This document shows, piece after piece, positions 45,624 through 57,683 of a DNA stretch of 64,000 bases. How positions within the stretch are numbered: the first letter of the stretch is position 1; each line of letters opens with the position of its first letter. The position numbers were made by a program, and so were the translations under genes. This DNA is from Coprinopsis marcescibilis (lineage: Eukaryota; Basidiomycota; Agaricomycetes; Agaricales; Psathyrellaceae). The DNA is taken from assembly GCA_004369085.1 (NCBI GenBank), contig ML210210.1:50843-114842 (forward strand), written 5' to 3'. Below the pieces are notes generated by a model that worked only from the letters and a program-made list of their open reading frames with translations, ran no database searches and was not told where the DNA came from.

Positions 45624-48360
45624 TTACTGCTTACTACCCAGATTTTCATCCACTGTCGGCCTTTCTCGGACACGTCGTTTACGCACACCCTCGAATAACG
45701 CGAGGAAGTTAAGGTCCGCAGCAAGATTGTCGTCCGAGTAGGCCTGTTGTGCAAGAGCATTGTACATGTCACGACATGTGTGGCTAGGGTCGGCTGCTTC
45801 GTCGTACTGGCCAATGGCACATAGGTACCATGCGTGTCGGCGCAGTGCATGGGCCAGTTCCAAGCTGTAGCGAAATACAGAGTACCGAGTGTTGTTGGCC
45901 AAGCCACGGTCGATCATCCGCCGGTATTGATTAGCAGCCTTGATCACCGCGAGGATCGCACAGTCGTATCTCTGCCACTCCTCATAGTAGTAGGCAATGG
46001 TTGCAAGGGACGCCGCGTACAATGTTTCGAATGCCTCCGCGTTTTCTTCCGCCAGCTTTCTGCGTATCTCGGCGCACTCACTTGCAGCTTCAATAGATTT
46101 CTCGTACCCTGACGCGTTCGCAGACAGCTGGTATCTAGAGTAGTTGTGGAGGGAGACGGCGAGGGATGAGTTGTACTCTGTGTTTGCTGGGTCGCGGTCT
46201 ACAAGCTTGCGGCGGATTTGTACGGCCTCTGTAACGCTTGCCACGGCATCCTGGTACCGGTCGCAGGTGTAATAATGGTCCGCAATGTTATGGAGTGACC
46301 ACGCGAGATCGGTTTCAAGAACAATCGGCTTGATTGGAATAACTCCTTCGTTTCTGTATATCGCGAGGTACCGGCGTCGGATGGATATAGCTTTTAGGCC
46401 CGCTGTGATCGCCTCGTCCGTGCGCTTCAGGTCCGCAAGTAACGCCGCATAATTGTGCAGTGAGTCGGCCATGTGTACCTCGAGCGTTCCCAAGCTCCCA
46501 ATGCTCGTCTCCACAAGCCGGCGGCGGAGGCTAAGGGATTCTTCTATTGCCTCGATGGCTTCGAGGTTTCGGTCACAATTGCGTAGATGGTAAGCGAGGC
46601 TGTGTAGAGTGTATGCGAGGTCTGCCTCGATTCTCGCATGGCGTACTATCCCATCTTCAAGAATTCTCCTCCAGATAGCGATGGCTTCTTTGCTACGTCT
46701 GATAGACCTGGACGTGTGTTTGGTGTTGGCGAGATAGATAGCCTGGTTTGCCAGTGCTCCTGCTAGGGAGGAGAGGCGGTTGGCGCGCTGCAACGGGGAT
46801 GAAGATCGTTCCCAACGACGATAGAGCGCAACGGATTCGTCGCCTACTTTCAGCGCCGCCTCATTCTTTTCGCATGTGTTGTAATGGTAAGCAAGGCTGT
46901 AGAGGGACGAGGCGAGGTCTATGTCGTATGTTTGGGGATGCGCGGCGGAAAGCTTTCTGACAATTGCCACAGCCTCTTCCGCGAGTTCCACGCCTAATTT
47001 ATGTTCGCCTTGTGCTTGTAGTGCATATGAGTGGTTGCGGAGGAGTGTGGCATGCGTTATTTCGAACCCGTGTGGGTCAATCGATGTGAGCTCTTTGGCA
47101 ATGCCCAGAGCTTCTTTGCTGAGATTTAGATACTCCTCGTGGTGCCCAAGCTCTGAGAGACATCGCGAAGAGAGCCGCATGGCAAGGGCCATTTCCTCCT
47201 TCATTTTGGGGTTTGTGGTGCACGTAGTTATGCGACGATAGATTGAAATCGCTCCTTTAGCGGCTGTGCTCGCTTCATCGATTCGCAGGGCGTCATCCAA
47301 GCAACATGATATCACATATAAAGACTGGGCAACTTCCCTCAAGCCATGTACATGGTCTTGCGTAAATGTCGACTCAAGTCGAGATTTAATCTGTGAGTAA
47401 ACAACCAATTAGCTGCGAACCTTGGAGTAAAACCCAGTAGAGCCTTCACATGAGGCTTGAACCCACCAAGGATGACATCATGATCAACTGGACGCCAGTA
47501 AGACAGCTGCCCATTGAGGAGGTGATTTCCAAGAGTGCTCTTGAGTTCGACAATACCACAGTGTCGAGAAATGCATCGAGTGGCGTGTGCTTCAAGGATA
47601 CAGCCGTCGCATAGGCGCCGGCATGTTTGCAGGCATACCAAAGCTCCTCGGGGATATCTTGTTTGTCCAATAACGGGATAGCGGGGACCTCGAAAATGTT
47701 CCAATCACCCGTGGTATACCCCAGAATTGGGATATTTACATAATCGAGTTGCGTATGGATCACCGTGAGGAGGTGCTTAAAAAGCCTCGAGCGATGGATC
47801 TCGGGGTCTATACGATACGGCGAAGGTGCACGTTCCGTAAGAAAGGTTTTAACGGAGGGATGGATGAGGGGGATGTGGGTATTTGGGTGGTTCATCTCTT
47901 CGGTATGCATGAAAGCCTGAAGCCGAGTTAACTCTTCCTCCAACTTTGTCACTGTTACTCCTTCACCAGCCAAAAGGGAAGCAAGCCCTTTAAGAGATAG
48001 TGGTGGCTCCTGGAGAATACAGAGAGCGCCGAACACGGTCTTGTAGCTGTGTATGGATTCCTCGCTGATCCCGATTTGTTTAACGAGTACTCGAAGGAAA
48101 ACAGCATCCAGATCCCTGTTTCCACCTTTCTGAGCCTCAATTAGGATCTTGAGTGAGGGAAACTCCTCTGGGATCTCCGAGATACAAAGTCCCGCGACAT
48201 ACTTTGCCAGGGCGTCCTCGTCATCAAGCAAGGCATTTAACCAAGACAGCGGCTTCCCTGGAGTTGTGATCCACAATTTAAAGTTAAATATTGCATTTTT
48301 GGTGTGAACGGCATGGGACACCAACCGGGCACTGTCAGCATTGGTGCAAATAGTCCTCAA
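45624..48360 (-). CDS. NLR-derived protein: winged helix plus KLC-type TPRs (copy E)
   Basis: Exon 1 48360-47467, phase-0 intron 47466-47391, exon 2 47390-45624; about 886 residues. The start is uncertain: the N-terminal stretch FNFKLWITTPGKPLSWLN may partly be intron, since ctccag precedes GKPLSW exactly as in copy D. The N-terminal module has VFGALCILQEPPLSLKGLAS, IPLIHPSVKTFLTERAPSPY, LGYTTGDWNIFEVPAIPLL and LWYACKHAGAYA. The TPR region is closely similar to copy D (DLAWSLHNIADHYYTCDRYQ, AISIRRRYLAIYRNEGVIPI), so D and E are the most recent pair in this sub-cluster. The C-terminus is GVRKRRVRERPTVDENLGSK. No Walker motif is visible. The gene is intact. Confidence 0.8.
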
Positions 48361-48718
48361 GGGTCGCCAATCAGGATGACAGATGATTCTTCAGATTACG
48401 AAGGGATAATCAAGACGTAGTGCAGTTTGACTGGAAACCTCCACTAACCGCTTCTGGATATGTGAGCTCAAGCCGCTTTCAGTGTGCAAAGATAGCTGAA
48501 GGAACAGACGAGGAAGTAGATCGACACCGGAGCGATGCTACTGTTTGTATCGATATTCAATGGGAATGCTGACGCCTCGTGACTCGAATCGGATATTGCC
48601 GATGAGACGTCCTTTCGTTGAAGTTCCACGTCTAACCCTCATCCGAAACTTGAACCGATATATTCTTCAGAGGTAAGGGATTACTTTAAAGTCAACAAAT
48701 TATTGGAAACCGCCAACA
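48361..48718. other. Intergenic between copies E and F
   Basis: Promoter region of copy E and 3' flank of copy F. No separate gene is seen. Confidence 0.4.
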
Positions 48719-51240
48719 TCAGGGACCAGGTGGACCGCCCTTTCTTCTAATCCGCAACTTCAACAAGGCATGGAACAACTTCATAGGCCGCAGTTCGCCC
48801 AATAGTTCTAGCCCCTGAAGCTGTAAGAGGGCGCCGTAGCATCTGCAAGCCTCTCCACTCGAGCCTTCGGCTTCGGCGTACTGTCCCAGCACACAGAGAT
48901 ACCATGAGTACTGACGTAAGCACCGGGCCAATTCCAATCGATGCCGTCGGTGAGTTGAATTGAGATCGTTCGTCCCACTCCCCCCTATCACGCGGCGAAG
49001 GATATCTATGGCCTCCTTTACCACAGGAACTGCTGCCTCGAAGCGCTCGCATGAAGCCAAATTCAGGGCTGTGATATGAAGCGACTCTGCAAGATCAGTC
49101 TCGAACATCACTGGCTCCGCCGCTGCCAATGGTCGCAGGGTCGCAACAGCTTCTTGCCCGAACGTAGTGGCCATGTTATACTGCCCTATTTTCGACAAAT
49201 ACGTCGAGAAGTTGTGCAGTGAAAGGGCGAGGGACGAGACCGCTTCTACATCATCTGGCTGTTTGGTTACCCAGAGACGTCGGAGAGCAATTGTTTCTTG
49301 AACGGCCATGATAGCTTGGATGTAGTCTTCGCAGGAGTAGTAGTCCTGCGCGATGTTGTGGAGGGACCTGGCAAGCTCGACTTTGATGTCGAAAACGTCA
49401 GGCGTAGAATGTCCAACTGAGAGAGCGGTAGCGAGCATCCTTCGTCGAATGGAGATCGCTTCTTTCGCGGTGGATATTGCCTTGTCATAATCACCGCAAT
49501 CTGCGAGGTGAAATGCGCAAGTGTGTAAGGACTCTGCGAGGACCGAGTCGAAGGTGGTATTGTTCCATGCCGCGAGACCCCTGCGGATGTCGATAGATTC
49601 TGTGATAGCGACAATGGCCTCATCTTGCCGATTGCAGAAGGAGTAGAATGTGGAGATTACATGTAAACCGCGAGATAGGTCGGCCTCGTGCTTGAGTTTC
49701 CAATGGAGGGATTGGGTGCCATCGAAGGTTGCTAAGATGTCCCGCCAGATGCCGATGGCCTCTTTTACGCGATCAATCGCACCGTTGAAGAGTTCTAGAT
49801 GACCTAAAAAGATGGAGCCGCTGAGAATCGAATTCGCAAGGCTAGAGAGACGGTTTGAGCGAGGGATGGCGGTCTCAGTAGCCCACAGCCGGTAAATCTG
49901 CGTGGCTTCGTCGATCAAAGGGATTGCTTCGGCGGCTTTTCTGTTCAAGTGGTGGTGGTATGTTAAGCTATATAGCGCCCCTGCGAGAGCGACATTACTG
50001 TTCTTTGGGGCTGTGGTGGTAGAAAGGCGACGTAGGATGCTCAGAGACTCGTGAGCGATGTCGAGCGTCAGTGAACGTAGGCCGTTCTTCTCGAGTGCAA
50101 AGGAGTGGTTGCGGAGAATTGAAGCTAATGTCATTTCGTACCGATTTGCGTCGATCTTGACCAGTCCTCTCGCAATATCCAGGGCCTCTTCGCTGGATTT
50201 GAGGTATAGGTCGTGATGCCCGACCATATCCGACAGTGACCGGGAGAGCAAGCGTAAAGAAAGGGCGAGGTATTCCTTGACTTCCAGGTCTCCCGTCTTT
50301 TCGGCAACGCGGCGAAAAAGGGATACGGCTTCCGTGACAGTGACTACGGCCTCCTCCACCCGTAAGGCCTCCTCCAGGAATGTGGATATGTCGTAGAGCG
50401 ATATGGCAGCATCCCGGAGTATCTTCATAGATGCAGCCGTTGATCCAGACTGGATAACACGGTAGGGAGGTAAGTCGAAAACACGGCGAAGCACAGCATA
50501 AAATCCCGTACCAGTAGTAACTGCTGTAGCGAACGGACATCAAAGACTTCACCCAGAGATGCTGTAGCCTCCAATAATGGTCGGAGCTTGGAGGACAGCA
50601 CATCTCTAGTCAGTCCTAAGAGGGATTCGCTGGCCGTTGACGCAGATAAAAGTGCAATCAAATGGGTGCCCAGAAACCTGCACGCATACCGCAGTGACTC
50701 GGACATCTGGGTATTGTGGATGGGTGGTATGTCTGGGACTTCGTATAATGACCACTGGCACTCCGTGTATCCCAGGATTGAGACATTCTCTGGAGTCAGT
50801 TGCTCTTGGATCGTGATCAGAATCAACTGTAAGAGTTTAGAGTTCTCCGCTGCGAGGTCGATCCGGTAAGGCGATGGTGCGTGTTGGGTGAGGAATTCCA
50901 GGGACGTTGGATCGATAAAGCAGATGGTAGAATTGGTGGAAGGTCCTGATTTCCAGAATAACGACTGATAACGCGTCCATGTCTCGTCGAATGTATCTTG
51001 CGTCACACCTAGACGCCCATAAAACGAGATAATTCCGTTGGACGATAGTGGTTCACGTAGTACGCACAAGGCGCCGAGAATTGTCCAGTCAGTTCTCCAT
51101 ATTTCCGAGTCCGTGTCAAGGCTTAATGAGCCTAGTGATTTTAAATAGAAATTGTTCTGTTCTTGGCTAGTTTTCCCCGTCCATGCGTTCTTTTTCGCAA
51201 CGACAGTTTCGGGGGTTTCTGATTTGGCGGAGCTTAGCAT
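48719..51240 (-). CDS. NLR-derived protein: winged helix plus KLC-type TPRs (copy F)
   Basis: Exon 1 51240-50512, phase-0 intron 50511-50450, exon 2 50449-48719; about 819 residues from ATG 51240 (MLSSAKSETPETVV). N-terminal module: ILGALCVLREPLSSNGIISF, IDPTSLEFLTQHAPSPYRID, LGYTECQWSLYEVPDIPPI and LRYACRFLGTH. FLTERA is replaced by FLTQHA. TPRs follow, including LARSLHNIAQDYYSCEDYIQ and AISIRRRMLATALSVGHS, ending LLKLRIRRKGGPPGP. It is more divergent than D and E but open throughout with canonical splice sites. It is the first gene of the minus-strand trio F-E-D. Function is unknown. Confidence 0.8.
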
Positions 51241-52401
51241 CGGTGTGGTCGCCTATTTCGTAGTATGGGAGGACTAAGCAGCTACGTGAGCTTGCCAGGC
51301 ACACTTTAGAGACTGGATATCGTGGAACAAGAAAACGAGGTTGGAGCCTTTCGGGCGACATAAATGAACAGCAATCAGCATGTGGTATTTATTAGCGGTT
51401 TCGCCTTACCGTAACGGAGTAGCTGAGATCACAGCTGATCGCGTGCCCTAATGGGGGTCAAAGAAGTTGAGACTGTGAAGTACTTGACCACTGACTAGTG
51501 CTAAGTTGGCGTCAAGTGCAATGAGACTCGCAACAGTGACACTGACAGTGAGAAAGTCTTGGCTCATAGTCACGCGAAGCTCACGTGCACTTCGAACTTA
51601 CGCGTAGAACGAAGTAATAGCCCCTGAGTGCTGTCCAGTTCCAGGTAGCATATAACAGCTGACTGGTTGCCCAAGGCTAGACAACCTGTCTACCATTTAC
51701 TCAAGAGGTGCCCGTAATTGTCATGGTATAATACACACCCTGCTGTAGGCCCTTTCGGGTATCAATACAAAAAAACTGCAGGCTGATTGGTAAGGCACAG
51801 GCGACAGCGTCGTTGCATCGTCGGTCGACATTTCCGTCGCAGTTCCATTCATTGGATATGACGGAAGTTTTGAAAATTTCGTAGTTCTTTGTCCATTTGC
51901 TTTCCAATCTCTTGCACATAGCCGCGATGGAGGCAGCCAATGACGGTCCTTGGGAGTCAAGCAGTAGAGTATTATTGTCCAGCAAAGCCTCCGAGTCTCT
52001 AGAGGCCAGATCAGGTATCTCCTTCCCAGGGGTTTGTTAGCACAGAGAGACTACAGGCCCCGACTTGGCGAGACTGGGCTGATATCTCCGTGAAGAATTC
52101 GAACTGTCAACAAGGGGCGATGGTTGAAAGTGGAGGAAAGTTGACCTCAATCCTCGTGGCGAACGCGTGCCCGTTGCGGTACAAACCACCTTCCTCATCT
52201 ACTCTCTTCGTCATTACGACCACAAGGCGTCTACTTCTACCTTCTACATCTACGGAAGATTGGAGTGGGGATCGGTACCAGTACCCGAAAGTTAACGTGA
52301 AAATCTGGAAGGACTACGATTCGCCGAAGTGTCGAAGATACATACGAGCATCTTGAAGCTACAGCGTCAATTGTCCGGCGCCGAAGCAAGTAGATTTAAC
52401 G
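51241..52401. other. Intergenic between copy F and the DUF1996 gene
   Basis: Divergent promoters are expected here. A 94-codon minus-strand frame (51985-51701) with six cysteines has no recognised motif and no signal peptide, so it is not called. Confidence 0.4.
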
Positions 52402-54517
52402 ATGGTTCTTTGGGCGGTAGCTTCGCAGGTCGCTCTGGTGCTGGGTACACTGCTCGTTGCCCATCCTGCAGTTGTGCGAGCATGGTTCAGGGTTTCGTGT
52501 GCTGGTGTTTTAGTTGAAGGTATGTCATACTCTCTGTCAGAGTTTCTTGCTTTCGCGACTTACTTTCACTGTCCAGAACGAGTCGATCCAATTCGTTTTC
52601 CAGGTGTCAACGTACCAAGTCAGCACGTCCATGTGAGTATCGCCGATAGCTAGAACCTGCCAATTTCTCTTATACGCGGAACCTTGCTAGACTGTTCACG
52701 GTGCCAGTGGTGAGTCGGTTCTGCCGAGGTGGACTTTCTGCTCAGCTACTTATGATTCTACGACCCAGACTTCCATACCAACAGCACGTTCGAAAGTCTG
52801 CGAAGGTCCGAGTGTACGAATTGTCAGGTTAAAGAGGTGCGCCGATACCACAATGACGTACAATTATCTGTGTTGACCTGTTGAACGTTAGGATCTGTCA
52901 AATTATTGTGCGTAAATCCCAACTCAATCTCTCCAAGTGTTGACTAACCGTCGAATGTAGGGTTCCCCAAGCTCTATTTCCGCGATCCAACGAACGACAA
53001 CGTCGAACCAGTACCCAACGGAGGTGCGTGTGCTACATCACCGTCGCAATGATCCCGAATCCACGATGCCTCCGCCATAGGTCTCCTCGTGTACTACCAA
53101 AACCGTGGCAGTCAGGATAGATCAAGTAACGGAACAGGCTTGAGGGCGTTCCCGCCAGGGTTTAGGATGATGAGCGGAGACCCCGCGAGACGATCGCGGA
53201 AGTAGGTGGCTACCACACGTGAACCAGGGATGAAATTGACTAGCTCCAGGCGTCCGCGTATGGAAGGATCTCAAGCCGAGCTTCGAGAACGTGCACTTCA
53301 GTGGTCATGCCTTCGGTACCCCGACAATGAAGGATACGACGATGAAGGTTCGTTTTCTAGGTCCAGCCTTAGTATTTACTTCATTAAGTGTTTACTCTTA
53401 CTCAGGGCGGGGCTTCCCTACAACCGATTGCGAAGTAGGTGTTGGGGTTCGGTCTTGTTGGTTGTGGGCTGATCGACATGAAGTCAGGGTTCAATGCACG
53501 TATACATATGCCGGCGTGCTGGGACGGCAGGGTAAGTCGCTGTGGGGGATCTTCTGTTGTCTCTACTCATCTTTGGCTCCAGAACAACGACTCCCCGGAC
53601 CACATGGCGCACACGGCATATCTCTCTGGCCTGGACAACGGTAGCTGTCCTGGGTCACACCCGGTCGGGCTGATGAAGCTATTCTATGAGGTAAAATCCG
53701 TTCGCCGAATTATAGTCCTAATCTTGTCGCTGATTCCCTTCAGGTAACGTGGGATGTGCACCACTTTGCAGATAGATGGACACCAGGAACCGATAACTGG
53801 CCATTTGTATACTGTGCGTAGTTCTGCTGTCCATTTCGAGATATTTTTGACTAACTTGTGACCTCAGCTACCGGGTGAGCTCCTCGCATTACTGGTACTT
53901 CGTTACCAGCTAGCTGATTCCGCTGAAGCGACTCCTCTGGTTATTCATGGCACGGGGACTTCCTGAATGGTTGGGACACTGAGTAAGCTGGTGGCCAACT
54001 CCGTGGGTGTATCTACACCGCCTGACTTCACGAATGTAGGGTACTCCAAAACGCGATTGACAATTGCAACAATCCTGGCGATGCCACTGGGTCCGGTGAT
54101 ACCTCGGCCTGCCGTTTTTTAACTGTGATTCCTGGAGAAGAGGCGAATAAATGCAGGATAAGGCCTGCATTCGACGAGGATGTTAATGGGGTTAATGGAA
54201 CTCTATCGATGCTTCCAGGGTGGGTGATTATATTCTCTCAAGTTCCGGATGGGATCTCATAGTAATTTCTCAGATGTAATCCTGTCCAACGCGGCCCCGT
54301 CGACGCACTTTTGTATACCGAAGCCGACTGCCCCTTCGAGGTCCCCCTTCCGCAGCCTATTCCAAGAACGAATGGATCTGTAGTCATTGCGCCTCCCGAG
54401 GATGATAATGACCCTGGGGCCGGAGCTGGGGACGACAACCAAGTCGTTCTCAGTCGATCGAGTCAACGTTGTCGCTTGAAGCGTGGAGCGAGGTCTTGGA
54501 ATCTCGTAAGGGCATAA
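52402..54517 (+). CDS. Secreted DUF1996 domain protein, 16 exons
   Basis: Sixteen exons can be placed: 52402-52519, 52577-52632, 52691-52709, 52769-52836, 52892-52907, 52961-53023, 53081-53201, 53244-53347, 53406-53434, 53484-53531, 53583-53690, 53744-53813, 53868-53874, 53929-53982, 54040-54219 and 54274-54517. Together they encode 434 residues in one frame. A signal peptide (VALVLGTLLVAHPAVVRAWF) precedes the DUF1996 domain, whose family motifs appear in order: VERVDPIRFPG, HVHTVHGAS, CTNCQVKEDLSNYWFP, FPPGFRMMSGDP, ALQWSCLRYP, FNARIHMPACWDG, HTAYLSGLDNG, GLMKLFYEVTWDVHHFADRW, YSWHGDFLNGWD and the closing cysteine-rich LPGCNPV. The domain is common in secreted fungal proteins of unknown function. 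Exons of 16 and 7 nt are unusually small. The gene is intact if all splice sites are used. Confidence 0.85.
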
Positions 54518-55362
54518 AATATACACTTCTTCGGTATTGTTACTGGTGATATTGACGATTTTGCTTTATAATGACAACACGAATGACAATTGGAAGAGGA
54601 GCCCCAAGCAAGAGAAATTAGAATTAATACCCAGGTTTCCCTATTTTCGGCTGAATTCTGGTTAGAGGGGGGGTGGTAGAAAGGTGTGAGCTCTTGGATT
54701 ACATAAGTAGGAGCAGAAGAGAGCGCAAATGCTGGAGAAAGGCAGGCAAAGCATGGCAGATCAATGGCACTACGTCGGCAAAAAGAAGGACGAGTATCGT
54801 TAGCTATTGCCATTACTGAGTAGGTGTAACGGGTTCCACGGGAAATGTAGGGAGTCTTGACTGAGTTACTTACTACTATTTTACTTCAGTGATTAACTTC
54901 CATCGTAATGACGATTCACCGGGTATCTGGGTAAGTCGTTAGCCGGAATGGCTAATGCGATCGCGCCCGTCCGATGAACTCGGGCACGGCTTAGCTTTGA
55001 CCGCATGGAACGTCATTGAAGTGAAACCTAGACCATGCTGACATTGGTATGCTTGCGTTAATCTTCGTTCCCAATCATGAAGATGATGAAGCAAGCGGGC
55101 CAATGCCACTCGAGGCCGCCTTTCCAGCAAAATTTGCAGTTGGCAACCTGTCTCATTTTAAAGCGTGAATAACGGTATCTGCTTTTATCCATCCGTATAT
55201 GATTCAGCGGACCTGCTGAGTGCGTACAACCACCTGCAATCCATTCCACTCGACGGCGGTATCCTCATACCGAGAGATTAAAAGCAAGACGAGCAGGCTA
55301 GACCTCCATCCTGTCTCGACTTTCATCACCACCGGCTTCTCCTCGCCAGTACAAACTAAACG
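54518..55362. other. Intergenic, no gene recognised
   Basis: 3' flank of the DUF1996 gene and promoter of the MFS exporter. Short minus-strand frames lack motifs. Confidence 0.4.
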
Positions 55363-57515
55363 ATGTCTCAGCCACGGTCCCGTCCTTCCTTTCAGCCCGA
55401 AACATCGCTTCAGACCAAAGTTTCGACGCTAACGCCACGATCTTCGTTGACATTCGTCGATAATTCCAATGGAGAAAAAAATCCAATACGGTCTCGCCGG
55501 ACGTCATTTACGCCAACCGTCACCCTTGAGCCGGTACCGCTCGATCAAGTGCTCGCTCAGGATGAAGAAGCCATAACACGCTACGGTGGGGATTTTTGCC
55601 CCGACCCACCACCAAAATCGCCGCTGGCAAGGACTTTCTCTGTAGCAACACAGCAGGCAAAGGATCCGCACCTGGTAGACTGGGACGGTCCAGACGATCC
55701 TTCGAATCCACAAAATTGGAGCAACTCGTACAAATGGATGGTGACCGGCATCTGCATTCTCCTCTCCCTCAATGTGTGAGTCCAATTCAAAGTTCTATTT
55801 TCCTCGGACTGATCTTTTTATAGAACATTCGCATCCTCAGCGCCATCATCGGCGGTTGTGCATATCATGCGTCAGTTTGAAGTGTCGAGAGTGGTAGCAG
55901 ATCTTACTACGACAATGTTTCTGGTGGGATACTGCATCGGGGTACGTTTCTCGATACGCCCTTTCGCATTCCATAGGTTCACTCACTTTATATTCGTCAG
56001 CCGTCATTTTGGGGACCAGGGAGCGAGCTGTTTGGTCGAAGACCAATTTTCCTTCTCGCGATGGTTTCCTACACCGCTTTCATTCTCGGACAAGCATTGG
56101 CTCCTAACATCGAAACCCTTTTGGTGACGCGGTTCTTGTCGGGGTTTTTTGCCTGTGCGCCTCTGACAAACTCTGGAGGTTCGTTCCAAATTCCATCCGG
56201 TGAAGAGCTGATTCCTCACATTGCATTTTTGTTAGGGGTAATCGCAGATATTTGGTCGGCACAAACAAGAGGGCTGGCAGCGAGCCTATTCTCTGCTAGT
56301 GTTTTCCTTGGACCAGTACTTGGACCTATTGTTGCCGGATAGTGAGTACAAACCACCAAGTCAAGCGGCCAAGGTCTCATCGTATAATGCGCAGCATCGT
56401 CGAGAGTTCTCTATCGTGGAGATGGGTATTCTGGGTTATGATGATATTCGCAGGTGCATGCACCGCGATCATGATACCTCTGTTCCCAGAAACATATGCG
56501 CCGGTGCTTCTTCTTCAAAGGGCCAAGCGACTCCGAAAGGAACAGCCAGAGAATCACCAGAAGTTATACGCTGAACACGAAAACCAGGATTGGTCATTTA
56601 AAGGCGTCGTCCGTCGTACCATCATGCGTCCGTTTTCGATGCTGCTTCAAGAACCAATCCTGGTCCTTGTTACTGTCTACCTATCCTTGGTCTATGGACT
56701 ACTTTATGCTTGTGAGTTAAATCTTCGTCAAAATTGTCAAATCTTACCTTCGGCTATCCAGTATTCTCGGCCTTCCCAATCATCTTCATCAGCGTACGAG
56801 GCTTCACTATTTCACAAAATGGGTTGATCTTCATCGGTGTTGGGATTGGGACGACTATTGGCTCTCTTGTTAACGTCTGGGTGTCAAGAAACTATCCCGC
56901 ACTTATCGAAAAATGGCGAGGCTTTCCACCGCCAGAGGAGCGCCTTTATGCTGCAATGATTGGAGCGCCAACTCTCGTAATTGGCGCTTTCTGGCTGGGT
57001 TGGACCGGAAACTACGCCAGCATTCCGTGGTATGTTCCAGGCCTGAGCACTATCGTCGTCGGTGCAGGAATCAGTATGATTTTCATGTCGTTTTTGGTGA
57101 GTATAATCTTCGTTTTACAAGACGCAATCCTGATCAGATAATGGCGATAGACATACTTGGTGGACACTTACCTCATGTATAGTGCCTCTGCTCTCGCTGC
57201 CAACACCATCGTGCGCTCCGCAGTTGCAGCAGGGTTCCCATTGTTCACTGTTCAGATGTTCACCAACGTAAGCAATCGAACTTGAATGTGACTCTCGCTG
57301 CCACCGTTCTTACAATTCTTCTCTATCAGCTCGGAATCAACTGGGCTTGTTCGCTTATTGGCTTCCTTGCCTTATGCTTCTTGCCGTCTCCATTCTTGTT
57401 TTACAAGTATGGTGCCATCATTCGAGCGAAGAGCAAATTTGCTCCCTGTCTGGACCTGGTCATCGCGAAAGAGTTTGAGGCGGAGAAGAGCAAACTCACG
57501 GACAGTTCCGTCTAA
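55363..57515 (+). CDS. MFS transporter, DHA1 family (polyamine/drug exporter type)
   Basis: A plasma-membrane proton antiporter with a long Ser/Thr-rich cytosolic N-terminus (about 120 residues) and twelve membrane helices, split by about eight short introns. Family signs are [20 protein letters not shown] just before helix 1, the MFS motif [15 protein letters not shown] between helices 2 and 3, [17 protein letters not shown] in helix 4, and [20 protein letters not shown] in helix 5, which carries the drug-antiporter pattern. [13 protein letters not shown] and [16 protein letters not shown] follow, then a cytosolic central loop. The C-terminus is short ([12 protein letters not shown]). These match Tpo1/Flr1-type fungal exporters of polyamines and toxic organic compounds. 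The 3' end converges on copy G with about 170 bp between. Confidence 0.9.
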
Positions 57516-57683
57516 AATTAATGCGCACCGACGCGTCAGCTTTCCATCGACATCTTATTTTAGCGTTCGAACATTCGCACCTCAAAGCATATCGACAGTC
57601 AAGCAACATTACACTATACCCACATCATCGAGTAGACTATTGTAACGACAGACAACTAATGTATTAACGAACTAAAATGAATA

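Noticed and set aside
42394..51240. Copies D, E and F as classical kinesin light chains
   Set aside because: The TPR period fits, but the N-terminal winged-helix module and the paralog set match NACHT-derived proteins, and no kinesin light chain heptad N-terminus is present.
51701..51985. 94-codon minus-strand frame with six cysteines, possible small secreted protein
   Set aside because: No signal peptide, no recognised family and no convincing upstream exon.
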